A DNA stretch of 64,000 nt from Ceratopteris richardii (GCA_020310875.1 CM035423.1:127763311-127827310); one strand, 5' to 3'; counted from the stretch's first letter, positions 1 to 11,136 are shown. Notes: generated from the letters alone by a model not told the origin. Numbers and translations: made by a program.

Positions 1-29
1 GGCATGGAAGGAAACCAAGTGTAAGTCAT

Positions 30-2147
30 TTGAAAATATTTGGTTGTGTATGTTATGTACATGTACCTAGTGAAGTGAGATCAAAACTTGATGTGAAATC
101 AGAAAAGTGTATATTTATTGGTTATGCAGATACTCAAAGAGGATATAGATGTTATAATCCTCATACCAATAAGGTGGTTGTTTCAAGAGATGTAAATTTT
201 GATGAATCACTTTCATGGTATGTAGATAAGAAAAGTTTGCAGGTCATAAATGGAGATGAAGAAGATACAGGTGAAGGAGATGAGTGCTCACCTCAGCCCA
301 CAAGAAGTTTAAGTGATGAGAAAAGTGGTTTGGATGAAGAAAGAGAGCTACCTTTCAATGGAAGATTAAGGCAAGAGTCACCTCCTAGTGTTAAAAGTAG
401 AGGTAAACTCAAACTTGTTGAAGTTAATGATGGAGAGGAAATTAGTGATGTATGTGACTATGGAGAATCATCAAAGGTTCCTAATAAGAAAGGAAGAGCA
501 TCTACATTGGAGGTAAGAACTTCAAGAGTGAGTAAGCAACCTCAAAGGTATATGTATGAATCTTTCATGAATACTCATTATGCTTTTATGACAAAAGTTG
601 AGCAAGAAAATGAACCCACATGTTATGATGAGGCAAAAGGAGATGAAAAGTGGGAGAAAGCAATGAGAGAAGAAATGGAAGCACTACAGGATAACAAGAC
701 TTGGAATTTAGTTCCAAAGACACCAAAACAAAAGGTAATTGGTTGCAAGTGGGTTTTTAAGATTAAAAGAAATAGTGATGGTAGTGTGTCAAGATATAAG
801 GCTAGACTTGTAGCAAAGGGATATAATCAAACTCAAGGATTGGACTATGAGGAAACATTTAGTCCAGTAGCAAACATGGCAACGGTGAGAACTTTGTTGC
901 CTTTAGCTGCAAGTAAAAGGTGGAATATATATCAACTCAATATAAAGAATGCCTTTCTTAATGGTGAGTTAAATGAAGAAGTGTATATGTCACAACCAGA
1001 TGGTTATGTGGATGCAAAATGTCCTAATCATGTATGCAGGTTAAAGAAGGCATTGTATGGTCTTAAACAGGCACCAAGGGCATGGAATGCAAGGTTGGTA
1101 AAGTATCTTATGTTGCAAGGATACACAGCGAGTCATGCTGATCCTTCACTTTATGTAAAACATGTAGATGACATGTGTGTATATGTATGCATTTATGTGG
1201 ATGACTTGTTGAGTACAGGGAATGATGCAAAAGCAATTGAAGAGATAAAATGTAATTTGGGAAAGGAATTTAAAATTTCAGATCTTGGTTTGCTTAGATA
1301 CTTTCTTGGGATTGAAATTGTGTATGGCGATGAGGGTATGTGGTTGATACAGAGAAAGTATATATGTGATATGTTGAAAAGGTTTGGTATGCAGGGATGT
1401 AAATTTGTTTCTACTCCAATGGAATGTAATGTAAAGTTGAGTGCAAAGGAAGGTGATGAGTTGCATGATATGAATGCATATAGATCCATGGTAGGATCTT
1501 TGATTTATGCAACAAAAACTAGACCTGATATATGCTATGCAGTGGGAGTATTGTAACAGTTTATGCATGAACCTAGAGTACCTCATATGCATGCAGCAAA
1601 AATAGTGCTTAGATATTTGAAAGATACCATGAATGAAGGATTATTTTATAGTCATGATGCTGATCTAACTCTTAAAGTCTTTAGTGATGCAGATTGGGCT
1701 GGAAGCAAAGATGACAGAAGATCCACAAGTGGATATGTGGTAATAGCAGGAAACAAGACATTAACATGGAGTTCAAAGAAATAGCCTACAGTTGCTTTAT
1801 CTTCTACAGACGCTGAGTATAAAGGTTTAGCATTGGCTAATACTGAGGTTATGTGGTTTAAAAAGTTGTTTCATGACTTGAATGTGCAGGTTGATGTACC
1901 ATAGATATATGGGGATAACTTGAGCACCATTCATATGACCTCAAATCCAATTTTTCATGTTAGAACAAAGCATATAAAGGTTCACTATCATTATGTTCGA
2001 GAGAAGGCCATAAACAATGAAGTACAAGTTTCTTTTGTGGGAACAAAGGATCAAGTTGCAGATATCTTCACCAAATCCTTGGATGGACCAAAGCTTCAAA
2101 AATACAACTATATTCTTGGCATGAAGGAAATACCCTTTGAAACTTGA
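30..2147 (+). pseudogene. C1 copia Pol region (integrase tail, RT, RNase H)
   Basis: Copia-type polyprotein remnant. The copia hallmark FGCVCYVHVP followed by KCIFIGY marks the end of the integrase region. The RVT_2 reverse transcriptase follows, with [33 protein letters not shown] and the catalytic YVDD (bases 1194-1205). RNase H is marked by SDADWAGSKDDRRSTSGY and the tail by a TKHI..HYHYVREK block. In copia elements these domains copy the RNA and make the integration-competent cDNA. The coding region is broken in a few places and ends just before the polypurine tract. No function is expected. Confidence 0.93.
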
Positions 2148-2156
2148 GGGGGAGAA
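2145..2156 (+). other. C1 polypurine tract
   Basis: TGAGGGGGAGAA lies directly against the 3' LTR. This is the usual position and composition of the plus-strand primer of copia elements. Confidence 0.85.
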
Positions 2157-2556
2157 TGTTGCGAACATTTGTTTTATGTAGGGTACAAGTTTCAAATTAT
2201 GTAAATACCTTTGGAAAGTCTTCAAATACTTCAAGAAGGCTCATATTATTCATTAAATGTAGCCAAAATACCACGTGATTTCTAGAACATGGTGAGTCAA
2301 ATTAGTGAGTCACAAGGGAGCTACAGTGGTGTCCTAGTGGAAGGTCGATGTGGCTAGTTCTCAAAGTCCATCAATACTTTGCTTATTTGAGCACTTGAGT
2401 CATGTAATATCTCCACCCAAGTGTCTACCACAAATTTAGATGTATTAGGAAGGTTTTAGATTAGTTCCCCATGCTATAAAAAGAGGAGAAAAGTCGTGAT
2501 CTTGTGGGGGTTCCACCTACTTCCAGCTATATTTTGGAGGGCAATAAACTCCAACA
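2157..2556 (+). repeat. C1 3' LTR (400 bp)
   Basis: It begins TG right after the polypurine tract and ends CA where homology to the gypsy accessory gene resumes. A TATAAAAAG box at 2475-2483 sits about 80 bp before its end, in the usual place for the LTR promoter. No second LTR is in the window to compare it with. Confidence 0.88.
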
Positions 2557-2652
2557 ATTATGAGGAAGGCAGGCATTCATAAATACTTTGAATTACCGAT
2601 ATACAAACCTGATTTTCAGCGATGTGCCCAAGTTATGAACACTTTGCAACCT
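2557..2652 (+). pseudogene. Fragment of gypsy accessory gene (E8)
   Basis: About 32 codons related to the N-terminal domain of the accessory protein of the gypsy elements here: KAGIHKYFELPIYKPDFQRC, then QVMNTLQP. The best match within the window is the E6 copy near 63870-63980 (same peptide with few changes); the E2 copy has PDFQRCTQVMNTMQP. The fragment ends abruptly in the microsatellite. It is a broken relic whose parent element is otherwise not visible here. Confidence 0.88.
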
Positions 2653-2793
2653 GAATACATACATACACACACATATACACATATGCATACATACATTCAC
2701 ACACATATCTGCACATACATTCATACACATTCATACACCTATACATACACATACATATGCATATATTAGATACACTCTCACATGCATACACAT
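2653..2793. repeat. CA/CATA-rich microsatellite, left part
   Basis: Dinucleotide and tetranucleotide repeats (CACACA, CATACA, CATATA). The array continues at 5059 on the far side of element E0. The last five bases, CACAT, are the left copy of the E0 target duplication. Confidence 0.9.
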
Positions 2794-3489
2794 TGTCAGG
2801 GGAGCACTAGATTGTGCTCTCCGACTACAGTAGACAAGATTTCCGAAATACACTTACGATTACAAGAACACCCACGTAGGGAAAATAATACAAGAAGACG
2901 TGACTGATACAAGACGTCCCACAACCCGAGACCAATAGGTATGGAAAACTCGACTCGAGATGATACAGGAGATCCCACAACCCGGGATCGTAAGTAGGAA
3001 ACAAGATATCTCAGTTACAAGAATTCCCTTCAGGGATATGAATTGGATACAAGAAATAACTAGAAAGGATCTCGTACTACGAGACTACAATAGGACAAGA
3101 AAGGATGTCCACAATACAAGACTAGAGCAAGAAACAAGACTAGAACTTGAACTGGAACTTGAAAGTACTTACTTGGAGGTCACGACTCCTTGAGCTCCCA
3201 AGACTGGCATTGGCAAGACTGAGAATGAATGTGGCTAACCCCTTCTTATATAGTTGTTCAAAGGCGGTTCTGTATGGCGGTTACGAGCTGATGATGTCAT
3301 CACGATGTCATCGACTTGTAACAGGACCTCCCGATGTCAGAATTCAGTGAATAGACAATTGATCTTGGGTTTTTGGCACGTTCTGGATGCAATGGAGGCA
3401 TTGATTTCTCTAAATTCTAAACCAATCATGAGATATAGAAAGTGACATGAAATCTTAGGTTTAAGATGGTTTTCTTTGTGTCCATGACA
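2794..3489 (-). repeat. E0 3' LTR
   Basis: 696-bp direct copy of 4353-5058. On the minus strand it starts TGTCATGGAC and ends CCCCTGACA. A TATATAAG promoter-like box is read on the minus strand at 3245-3252. Confidence 0.93.
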
Positions 3490-3503
3490 TCATCTCCCCC
3501 TCA
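3490..3503 (-). other. E0 polypurine tract
   Basis: On the minus strand TGAGGGGGAGATGA directly precedes the 3' LTR. It doubles as the final codons of the gag-like frame. Confidence 0.85.
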
Positions 3504-4317
3504 AGCGACGAGTTCCACGAGGAGCGGCCATGTTCACTAGCTTGGGTTTCATTGGATTCTTCTTATGGAATTCTGGAACCTTGACTTTTGCTCTGTGAAG
3601 ATTTTCTGTAAATTCACAAGTACGATCACTGATGTCATATGCTTTCCAATGACTAAAGCGTTCCAATCCTCCTCGAGAGATTCTTGAATCTAAGACATGA
3701 TCAACCTTGAATTCTTCATGATACTTAATCTTGAAATGTGGTGAAGGATTGGGTCTCCCTTGAGCTTCCTTAGCTTCATGACAATATAGGTCCTTTGAGC
3801 TTTTAGTGTAATGGTGTGGTGTTTCCAAGATCTTTGATGAAGAGTGTTGAGTAAGCCCACCTCCTTGATTGAACATGAACTCCTCCTTATCCTTTACCTT
3901 CTTGATATCTTCATAACATGCATACTCCATATCATTTGTAATGACTCCTTGGGCTTCAAAGGTTCTTGATTTGGATTCTTGAAGAACATTGTCTTGATTA
4001 GTCAACCCTTCTAGCTCTTGGGCTTGACTTTCTTTGAATAATTGGTTCTCACATTGAACGGCCTGATTGATAACATCCTCCAAGGTATTTGCTTGAGGCA
4101 TGGATTGCAGGAGATACTTGACTTCAGGATTGAGGCCACTTCGAAATTGATTAACCATGTAGTCTTCTTGATATGTAGTTCCATGAAACAACATCTTGAT
4201 ATTCAAGGCATAATCTGAAACGGATCGATCATCTTGTCGTAGCAATCTTTTCATCTCTTGGACATGTTCGATCATGTCCTTTATGGTAGATTGAATCTCC
4301 TTACATAGGGAATCCAT
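3490..4317 (-). CDS. E0 Gag-like protein
   Basis: An open frame of 275 codons if the first ATG (MDSLCKEIQ) is used; the frame is open a little further upstream without an ATG. The segment around DDRSVSDYALNIKMLF and FRSGLNPEV, followed by a TLEDVINQAVQCENQ helix, looks like the capsid region of plant Ty3/gypsy Gag. The C-terminus is basic (GTRRLRGR). Gag packages the element's RNA into particles. No zinc knuckle or protease is visible. The last codons are themselves the polypurine tract and the stop touches the 3' LTR, so coding sequence fills the whole interior. Assignment to Gag is by motif resemblance only. Confidence 0.7.
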   Translation of the reverse strand: MDSLCKEIQSTIKDMIEHVQEMKRLLRQDDRSVSDYALNIKMLFHGTTYQEDYMVNQFRSGLNPEVKYLLQSMPQANTLEDVINQAVQCENQLFKESQAQELEGLTNQDNVLQESKSRTFEAQGVITNDMEYACYEDIKKVKDKEEFMFNQGGGLTQHSSSKILETPHHYTKSSKDLYCHEAKEAQGRPNPSPHFKIKYHEEFKVDHVLDSRISRGGLERFSHWKAYDISDRTCEFTENLHRAKVKVPEFHKKNPMKPKLVNMAAPRGTRRLRGR

Positions 4318-4352
4318 GGTGCCTGGTCTTGATGAAGATAGTCTTGCCAAAA

Positions 4353-5058
4353 TGTCAGGGGAGCACTAGATTGTGCTCTCCGAATACAGTAGACAAGATT
4401 TTTGAAATACACTTATGATTACAAGAACACCCACGTAGGGAAAAGAATACAAGAAGATGTGATTGATACAAGACGTCCCACAACCCGGGACCAATAGGTA
4501 TGGAAAACTCGACTCGAGATGATACAGGAGATCCCACAACCCGGGATCGTAGGTAGGAAACAAGATATCTCGGTTACAAGAATTCCCTTCAGGGATATGA
4601 ATTGGATACAAGAAATAACTAGAAAGGATCTCGTACTACGAGATTACAATAGGACAAGAAAGGATGTCCACAATACAAGACTAGACAAGACTAGAGCAAG
4701 AAACAAGACTAGAACTTGAACTGGAACTTGAAAGTACTTACTTGGAGGTCACGTCTCCTTGAGCTCCCAAGACTGGCATTGGCAAGACTGAGAATGAATG
4801 TGGCTAACCCCTCCTTATATAGTTGTTCAAAGGCGGTTCTGTATGGCGGTTACGAGCTGATGATATCATCACGATGTCATCGACTTGTAACAGGACCTCC
4901 CAATGTCAGATTTCAGTGAATAGACAATCGATCTTGGGGTTTTGGCACGTTCCGGATGCAATGGAGGCATTGGTTTCTCTAAATTCTAAACCAATCATGA
5001 GATATAGAAAGTGACATGGAATCTTAGGTTTAAGATGGTTTTCTTTGTGTCCATGACA
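4353..5058 (-). repeat. E0 5' LTR
   Basis: 706-bp direct partner of 2794-3489, carrying one extra 10-base duplication. The interior begins at 4352 on the minus strand with TTTTGGCAAGACT. I could not assign this to a tRNA, so the primer site is unidentified. Confidence 0.92.
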
Positions 5059-6560
5059 CACATACACACACATGTGTATACACACATACATACACATACA
5101 TACACATAGTCACATACATATTAATTAGACACATGTATATTCATGCATATGCATCCATGCATACACACATATACATACACACTCACATACATATATACAC
5201 ACTCACACCTATACACACACACACACTCACACACATATTACATACACACATGCATATACATACACACACATATGCATACATACATGCATATGCATACATA
5301 CATACACACACATATGCATACACACATATACATACATACATGTACACACACACATATGGATACACACATGCATATGCATACATACATATGCACACATACG
5401 CATACACATACATACATGCATGTACACACACACATATACATACACACATGCACATGCATACATACATACACACACATATGCATACACACATCTACATACA
5501 CACATTTACAAACACACATATACATACACACATGCATATGCATACATACACACACACACACATATACATACATATGTACATATGCATAAACACATATACA
5601 TGTTTTAGGTCTAGGTCTTTATGATTAGGGTTTTTGTCATTTTACACATATATACACATATATACATTTATACACACATAATACATATACAAATACACAT
5701 ATATATACACAAGCATACACACATACACACATAGGATTAGGGTTAGGGTCTAAGTCTTCAGGATTAAGGTTTTAGGGCTTTACATACATATACATATGCA
5801 TACACACATATACACATACACACACATATACATACACACATGCACACATATACACATACATAGATATATACACATGCATACACACACATACACACATATA
5901 CATCTTTTAGGATTTAGGGTTTTAGGATTAGGGCTTTGGGCTTTTACATACATACACACATGCATACATACATATACACATATACACACATAATACATAT
6001 ACACATACACATATATATACACATGCATACACACATATACATGTTTTAGGTCTAGGTCTTTAGGATTAGGGTTTTAGGGTTTTTACACATGCATACACAT
6101 ATACACATATACACACACAATACACATACAAATACACATATATATACACATGCATACACACATATATATGTTTTAGGTCTAGGTCTTTAGGATTAGGGTT
6201 TTAGGGTTTTTACCCTTGTGTACACACATATACACATATGCACACATAATACATATACACATACACATATATATACACATGCATACACACATATACATGT
6301 TTTAGGTTTAGGTCATTAGGATTAGGGTTTTAGGGTTTTTACACACGCATACACACATATACACATTTACACACATAATATATGTACACATACTCATATA
6401 TATATACACATGAATACACACATATACATGTTTTAGGTCTAGGTCTTTAAGATTAGGGTTTTATGTTTTTTACACATGCATACAGATATATACACATATA
6501 CACACAAGCATACACACATATACATGTTTTAGGTTGAGGTTTTTAGGATTATGGTTTTAG
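5059..6560. repeat. CA/CATA microsatellite with TTTAGGG-like higher-order repeat
   Basis: From 5059 to about 5600 it is almost pure (CA)n, (CATA)n and (CACATG)n. From about 5600 onwards, blocks of degenerate plant telomere motif (TTTAGGTCTAGG, GATTAGGGTTTTAGGG) recur inside CATACA-rich spacer. Block starts are near 5603, 5731, 5905, 6043, 6171, 6300, 6431 and 6527. The spacing is close to 129 bp over the middle copies, so this is a higher-order satellite. Long open frames through it (His-Thr-Tyr or Cys-Val-Tyr strings) are by-products of the repeat. It is one array with 2653-2793, split by E0. Confidence 0.92.
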
Positions 6561-6578
6561 GGTTAATATTACTATATA

Positions 6579-6673
6579 TAATTAAATATATATAAAAATA
6601 GGGAAAAAATCAGAATGTGTAAATATTCTAATTAAATGTATGTAGAAAATAGGGGAAAAATCAGAATATGTAA
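6579..6673. repeat. Two-copy AT-rich tandem repeat
   Basis: Two adjoining copies of about 47 bp, each running TAATTAAATATAT..., AAAATAGGGG, AAAAATCAGAAT, GTAAA. They sit between the telomere-like satellite and the decayed copia fragment. No function is suggested. Confidence 0.7.
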
Positions 6674-6689
6674 AATATATATATGGTAC

Positions 6690-7860
6690 GAATGGTAGTC
6701 ATACATGAAGTAGGCACAAAATTTTCCTCATAGTCAATGCCATATGTTGCACGCATCCTTTGGTAGCCAATCTAGCTTTGTAGTGATCAATACTACCATG
6801 TGATTTTATCCTTAACTTATAAACCCACTTTGTATCAATGTCATTTCTTCCTTTTGGCAATTCACATAACGTCCAAGTACCATTCCTATGTATGGAATTG
6901 ATTTTTGATTGCATAACACTCATCCAATGTGGATCATCACATGCATCTTCAAACGTAAGTGGCTCTTCATTACCTAATGTTGCAATAAGAGAATAATCCA
7001 CAAAATTACATGATGCATGGTCATAGCTTGCTCTTGTTCTACCGAGTAAAGATGCACTCAATTTGCTATCCTGCAAACTTTGTTTCAGTCACTTTGTCAT
7101 ACTTTGTGCACTCTTGATAGACATGCCTTCATTATATAATACATCATCAACATGTATATCATGCATGCACTAAATTTCATGCTCATTTTTTGCCATATTT
7201 TGTTGCAAATATTCAGCCATATGTGGCTAGAAATTTCCAACAGTTCTGATAATTTTTTGTTGGAAAATTTTAGGCAAGTTTGGCCTGAAATCATTTGTAT
7301 TTTCAGTTCTATTTTGCTAGAATTTTTCAGCCCTTTGAACCTCAATTGCTTGGTCTACATGGCCATAGTCAAGCACACCACATTGGAACAAAGGCAAGAT
7401 TGTATTGAACACATCTTGTGAGCTAATTGTTCACTATTTTTTGCACTCAAGTAGAGGAAAAACTTAATTTTCAGTGAACATATCTCAACTCACAATAATT
7501 GTGTTAGTCAATGGATGGTACAAACGATATCCCTTAGTTTCAAAACTATCAACAAATATACATTTATTTGCCTTGTCATTAAGTTTGTCAAGTTCTTATG
7601 ATGGCATAAGAGAATATGCCAAACAACCAAACACACACATATGAATAAACATAGGCTTATGTCCATCCAAGCCTCATAAGGAGTGATGAATCTCAATGTT
7701 TCTGTAAGATAACTATTGAACACATAGTTTTCACACATGATGGGTTCCATGCAAAACTTTTTAGGAAGGTGCTTTCCTTCAACAATATATCATGCCATTT
7801 CAAGGAGTGTTCATTTTTTATGCTCTACAACACCAGCTCAATTTCTCCTACTCTAATGAT
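6690..7860 (-). pseudogene. Decayed Ty1/copia Pol fragment
   Basis: Read on the minus strand, the right end (about 7780-7850) resembles the integrase end GVVEHK..TLLEMA. About 7500-7750 resembles TPYEAW followed by a FVDSFETKGYRLYHP segment. About 6700-7000 resembles the start of copia RT (KWVYKLRIKSHGSIDHYKAR followed by LATKG). It is heavily broken, in many places, with no LTRs recognised. The stretch 7100-7480 inside it gives no recognisable domain. It is clearly older than the nested elements to the right. Confidence 0.8.
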
Positions 7861-7909
7861 AGGATAAGATGCATTTTTGGCACACACTAGATGTTCTCCT
7901 TTGGGTGCA

Positions 7910-8518
7910 TGTTGGAACTCAAGGTCAAGCACAAGGTGTGGGAATGCATCAAAGAGGTGGGCACACAAGAAGAAGGAGCATGTAGTGAGCTCCAAGAAGT
8001 GTATGTCAATTTTTCAGAAGAAACACCTATAAAAACAGTGATTCTGATCATTAAAAACCATTGTAAATATAATTTCACATTTTTGAAACTTCATTTTGTT
8101 GAAGCTGAGGAGTCCTCTAGTTTGAGGAGTATCAGAAGTACATACATGTCAATTTTCCTTATTTTCTAATTTTGTTTGAGAATTGAAATAAGCCCGGGAA
8201 CCTAATTTTTTACTCTAGATAGGGCCAAAACTAGTCCAAAAACTATAAAAAGGGCTAGAGAGCTCATTTTTTAAGTTAGCTCATTTAGTATTGAGTTGAG
8301 ATTAACTTGTGAGAGATTGAAGATTTTTTAAGAGAGCTCTTTTGTAATTGAGAGCTTCCATTGTTCCTATCTTTTTCATCTTGCCTTGTGTATGTGTGTG
8401 CATATATGTGCTTGTCATTCACATTTGCTCACCACAATTGCTCATGATCTTCATATCCTCCTCACATCTCTGCAGATTGACAAGTAAAGGAGGTGGTGCT
8501 CATGCTTGGGCTACAACA
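7910..8518 (+). repeat. E7 LTR (type I, plus)
   Basis: A 609-bp LTR related along its length to the E1 LTRs (TGTTGG..CTCAAG start; ACTATAAAAAGGGCTAGAGA promoter block with the TATA box from 8244; GTGTGTG run; CTCCTCACATCTC near the end). The following ATTTTGTCATCATTGCC resembles a decayed tRNA-Asp primer site, and GAGGACGAGC..TGTGATGGTAAG after it is shared with E1. So this is the 5' LTR of an old plus-strand gypsy copy. The ends are placed by comparison with E1. Confidence 0.78.
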
Positions 8519-9354
8519 AATTTTGTCATCATTGCCATGGAGTGTTGCTTGAGGACGAGCATTGTGATGGTAAGATTCTAGATTTGAAACATTGGAAGGT
8601 AAAAAATAGTCATTTTCTGTTAGGTTTCTGATTTTTTTCTCTGTCTTCATCATCATCATCACCACAATCTTCTCCCATCTTCATCTTCATAGAAATTTTT
8701 CGTTTTTGATCATATGTGCACTATTTTCACCTCATTTTTCATTTGTGGCTATGCAAGAGAGAGAAAGAGAGGGAAAGTGTTTGTGTCTTTAAGCTTTTGT
8801 GCTTTTCATGACCCTCTGCATGACACACAAGCCTCGGTGTTGGATTTCAAAAATCTTGCCAAAATTCTTAGAAAATCGTGAATTTTTGGAGAAAATTGCA
8901 ATTTTCTCGAAATTTCAAAATTTGTTTTTGAATTTCATGATTCTTTGCTTCCCGCCTAAAATCATTGAAGAAAATCATGATTCTATGGCTCTCTAAGTGT
9001 GAGAAAATCACGATTCTTTGGCTCTCTAAGTGTGAGGAAATCTCGACTCTCTGTTTTTGTAAGTGAAAAAAAATTGCAGCTTTTTGGCTTTTGGGCTCTC
9101 AAGAAAATCGTGACTTTTTTCCATCTAGCCTTGCAGAAAATCGCAAATTTCTCCCATCAAAATTTTGAGAAAATCACAAATTTTTGAAAGGCAATTTTTG
9201 AGAAAATTGTGAATCTCTGCCATCAAGCTTTTGAAAAAAATTACGACTTTTTGGTAAGGCTTTTTTGAGAATATCTTGATTCTCTGGCTTGCTAAGTGTG
9301 AACAAATCATGATTCTCTAGTTTTTATAGTGTGAACAAAATCATAAATTTTTGG
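8519..9354 (+). other. E7 leader remnant with AAAATCGTGA-like repeats
   Basis: About 0.8 kb after the old LTR and primer-site relic. From about 8860 to 9350 the motif GAAAATCGTGA/TTTTTGG recurs with heavy drift (TCGTGAATTTTTGG, AATCACGATTCT, AATCGTGACTTTT). This is the same kind of leader array found in E1, E2 and E3. No coding region is seen. It ends where the inverted LTR of E5a begins. Confidence 0.65.
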
Positions 9355-9842
9355 CCTTTACTTGTCAATCCACGGAGATGTGAGGAGGTTATGAAGATTG
9401 TAAGCAATTGTGTGAGCAAATGTGAATGACAAGCACATACATGCACACACACACACACAAGGTAGGATGAGCTCTCAATTACAAAAGAACTCTCTTACAA
9501 AAGCTTCAATCTCTCACAAGCAATACTAAAAGCACAAACTTCAAAAATGATCTCTTTAGCCCTTTTTATAGTTTTGGGACTAATTTTGGCTCTATCTAGG
9601 AATCATAAAATTATGAAAAATGATACCTAGGTACTTCTAATGCTCCTCAAGCTCAAGGACTCCTTATCTTGAACAAAATGGAGTTGCAACAATTGTTAGT
9701 GATCTAAAAATCATTTTTTTTATAGGGGTTTCTTCTAAAAAATTAGCATACACTTCTTGGAGCTCCCTACATGCTCCTTCTTCTTAAGTGTCCACATCTT
9801 TGATGCATTCCTGCACCTTGTGCTTGAACTTGAGTGCCAACA
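9355..9842 (-). repeat. E5a 3' LTR (type I, minus, partial)
   Basis: 488 bp of a type I LTR in inverted orientation to 7910-8518. It starts TGTTGGCACTC at 9842 on the minus strand and lacks the last part of the LTR. It is preceded on its own strand by the purine-rich GAAAGGGGTGGAG tract and the CTATCAGGGATGACAG hairpin motif. The TATAAAAAGG box is at 9561-9570 (minus). Confidence 0.78.
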
Positions 9843-10523
9843 CTCCACCCCTTTCTCGAGTCTGTCATCCCTGATAGACCCTTGTTGGAGTGAGTGTTCC
9901 ATGTAATACATTGAGAGGTAGTGTCCATCATGTATCAACAAGAGCGGTTTGTCTTCCACATGTAGCAGGGTTGGTTGTCCTTTTATTCCTTTTTTCACTA
10001 CTTGTCTTCGCAAGTTTTAGTCCCTTGGTATGTACTTCTTCCTTGGATTCTAGCATGATGGTGGATTTGTGAGCTTTCAAAAATTTCTAGTTTCTCAAAA
10101 GAGGTTGTCAATGTTGATTTTGAATAGTTGTTGGCAATGTCTTTCTCCATAGCTATTGATGTTGTAAGCTTCATGTTCTTTGGATCTTTCAAACATGGTT
10201 TTCACATTGATCATGTCAAGTACTCACAACCCATAATGGATGATGGGTAAGTGTGTTATTGCATGGGTTGAAGAAAATATGTGCCTTGTGTATGGCCTTG
10301 TAATGTGACCCTATGCATGCTTACTTGGAGAATGCATTGTAAGAAGTATGGTGCAAAAAGTTGGGTCTTGAGCTAAGTGCTCAAGTGTATGCTAACAAAG
10401 AGGTTTCCTAATCTATCATTGTTATAGTGTTGTAAAATTAGGGGATTCTTACCATGGTGAATGGTTGGTCAATGTTTATCTCTTTGTGTTGTACTCATAT
10501 CACGGTGGTTGACCATTGTCTTG
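9843..10523 (-). pseudogene. E5a internal remnant: accessory 3' end and pol tail
   Basis: Next to the LTR, the minus strand reads IRDDRLEKG, matching the end of the accessory gene of E2 (VGDDRVQEGG). Near 10281-10325 the sequence ATGGCCTTGTAATGTGACCC matches the last codons of Pol in E2 (near 44255) and E5b (near 57283). The accessory gene here is far too short, so the element is broken. Most of the rest of this stretch gives no recognisable domain. Confidence 0.65.
9862..9877 (-). promoter_or_regulatory. E5a hairpin motif before the polypurine tract
   Basis: CTATCAGGGATGACAG on the minus strand, an imperfect stem-loop about 20 bp upstream of the LTR. It is shared in sequence and position with E1, E2 and E6. 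Confidence 0.6.
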
Positions 10524-11136
10524 TGTTGGCACACAAGTCATACGAAGAGCATACGAGCACAACGGAGCAGTCATGCACAATACGGAAACGAGGCCTAATC
10601 ATTTTTTTCGTAAACAATTTCCAACTCAAGTGATTTTAATCACTACACAAACATTGTAAATTCCGTTTTTGGTAGAATAGACTCCATTTTGTTCAAGTCG
10701 AGGAGTCCTCGAGCTTGAGGAGTATTAGAATTAGCTACATACCAATTTTCATAATTTTTAGACTCTGTTTGAGCCCTCAAATAGGCTCTAGAACCTAATT
10801 TTTAACTAGGCCGGACACTAGGTCTAGACAAGGCCAAAGCTAGTGAGAAAACTATAAAAAGAACTAGAGAGCTCATTTTTGGGGGGAGATTGTTTGTGAA
10901 TTGAGCTTATGTAAGAGACTTTTTGACTAATGCAAAGAACTCCATTGTTCCTCTCCTTGTTCTTGCCTTGTGTGTGCGTGTGTGTGTATGTGTGTGCATG
11001 TTTGTGTGCTTCTCTCACTCACACACTTGTGCCATCACTTGCTCATAGTCTTCATACTAGTCCTCACGTCTCCACGGATTGACAATTATGAGGTGGATCT
11101 TCTCACGTTGGTACTCACCATTGTGCTAGAGTGACA
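10524..11136 (+). repeat. E1 5' LTR (type I)
   Basis: 613 bp, TGTTGGCACAC to GAGTGACA, a direct partner of 56446-57056. A TATAAAAA box at 10853-10860 marks the likely promoter. A TG-rich microsatellite-like run lies at about 10973-11010. Confidence 0.93.

Larger units (their letters stand above)
1..2556 (+). mobile_element. C1: Ty1/copia LTR retrotransposon, 3' part, broken
   Basis: The 3' part of a copia element whose 5' end lies outside the window. In order it shows the integrase C-terminal region, reverse transcriptase, RNase H, a polypurine tract and a 400-bp 3' LTR starting TGTTGCGAAC and ending CCAACA. The sequence straight after the LTR is a fragment of the gypsy accessory gene seen elsewhere in the window, so C1 inserted into a gypsy copy. 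The expected target duplication would be ATTAT (2557-2561), but the other side is not in view. The element is broken, with a few breaks. Confidence 0.93.
2794..5058 (-). mobile_element. E0: short non-autonomous gag-only LTR element
   Basis: A complete-looking 2,265-bp element on the minus strand. Two direct LTRs of 696 and 706 bp flank only about 0.86 kb of interior. The flanks are CACAT on both sides (2789-2793 and 5059-5063), a perfect 5-bp target duplication cut from the microsatellite. The interior carries one gag-like frame and a polypurine tract; no protease, RT or integrase is present. By eye the LTRs differ at about 21 of 696 sites (about 3 percent, mostly transitions) plus one short indel. 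It looks whole as a non-autonomous unit and would have needed Pol from a partner. Confidence 0.92.

Noticed and set aside
5133-5624. Long overlapping open frames rich in His/Thr/Tyr (plus) or Cys/Val/Tyr (minus)
   Set aside because: They are produced by the CA/CATA microsatellite in all frames; no domain and no codon bias of a gene.
5600-6560. True chromosome end
   Set aside because: The TTTAGGG motifs are degenerate and interspersed, with transposons on both sides.
9890-10072. Small plus-strand frame with a hydrophobic stretch (VVLLFLFSLLVFASF)
   Set aside because: It is antisense to the E5a accessory relic, lacks any support and is isolated.
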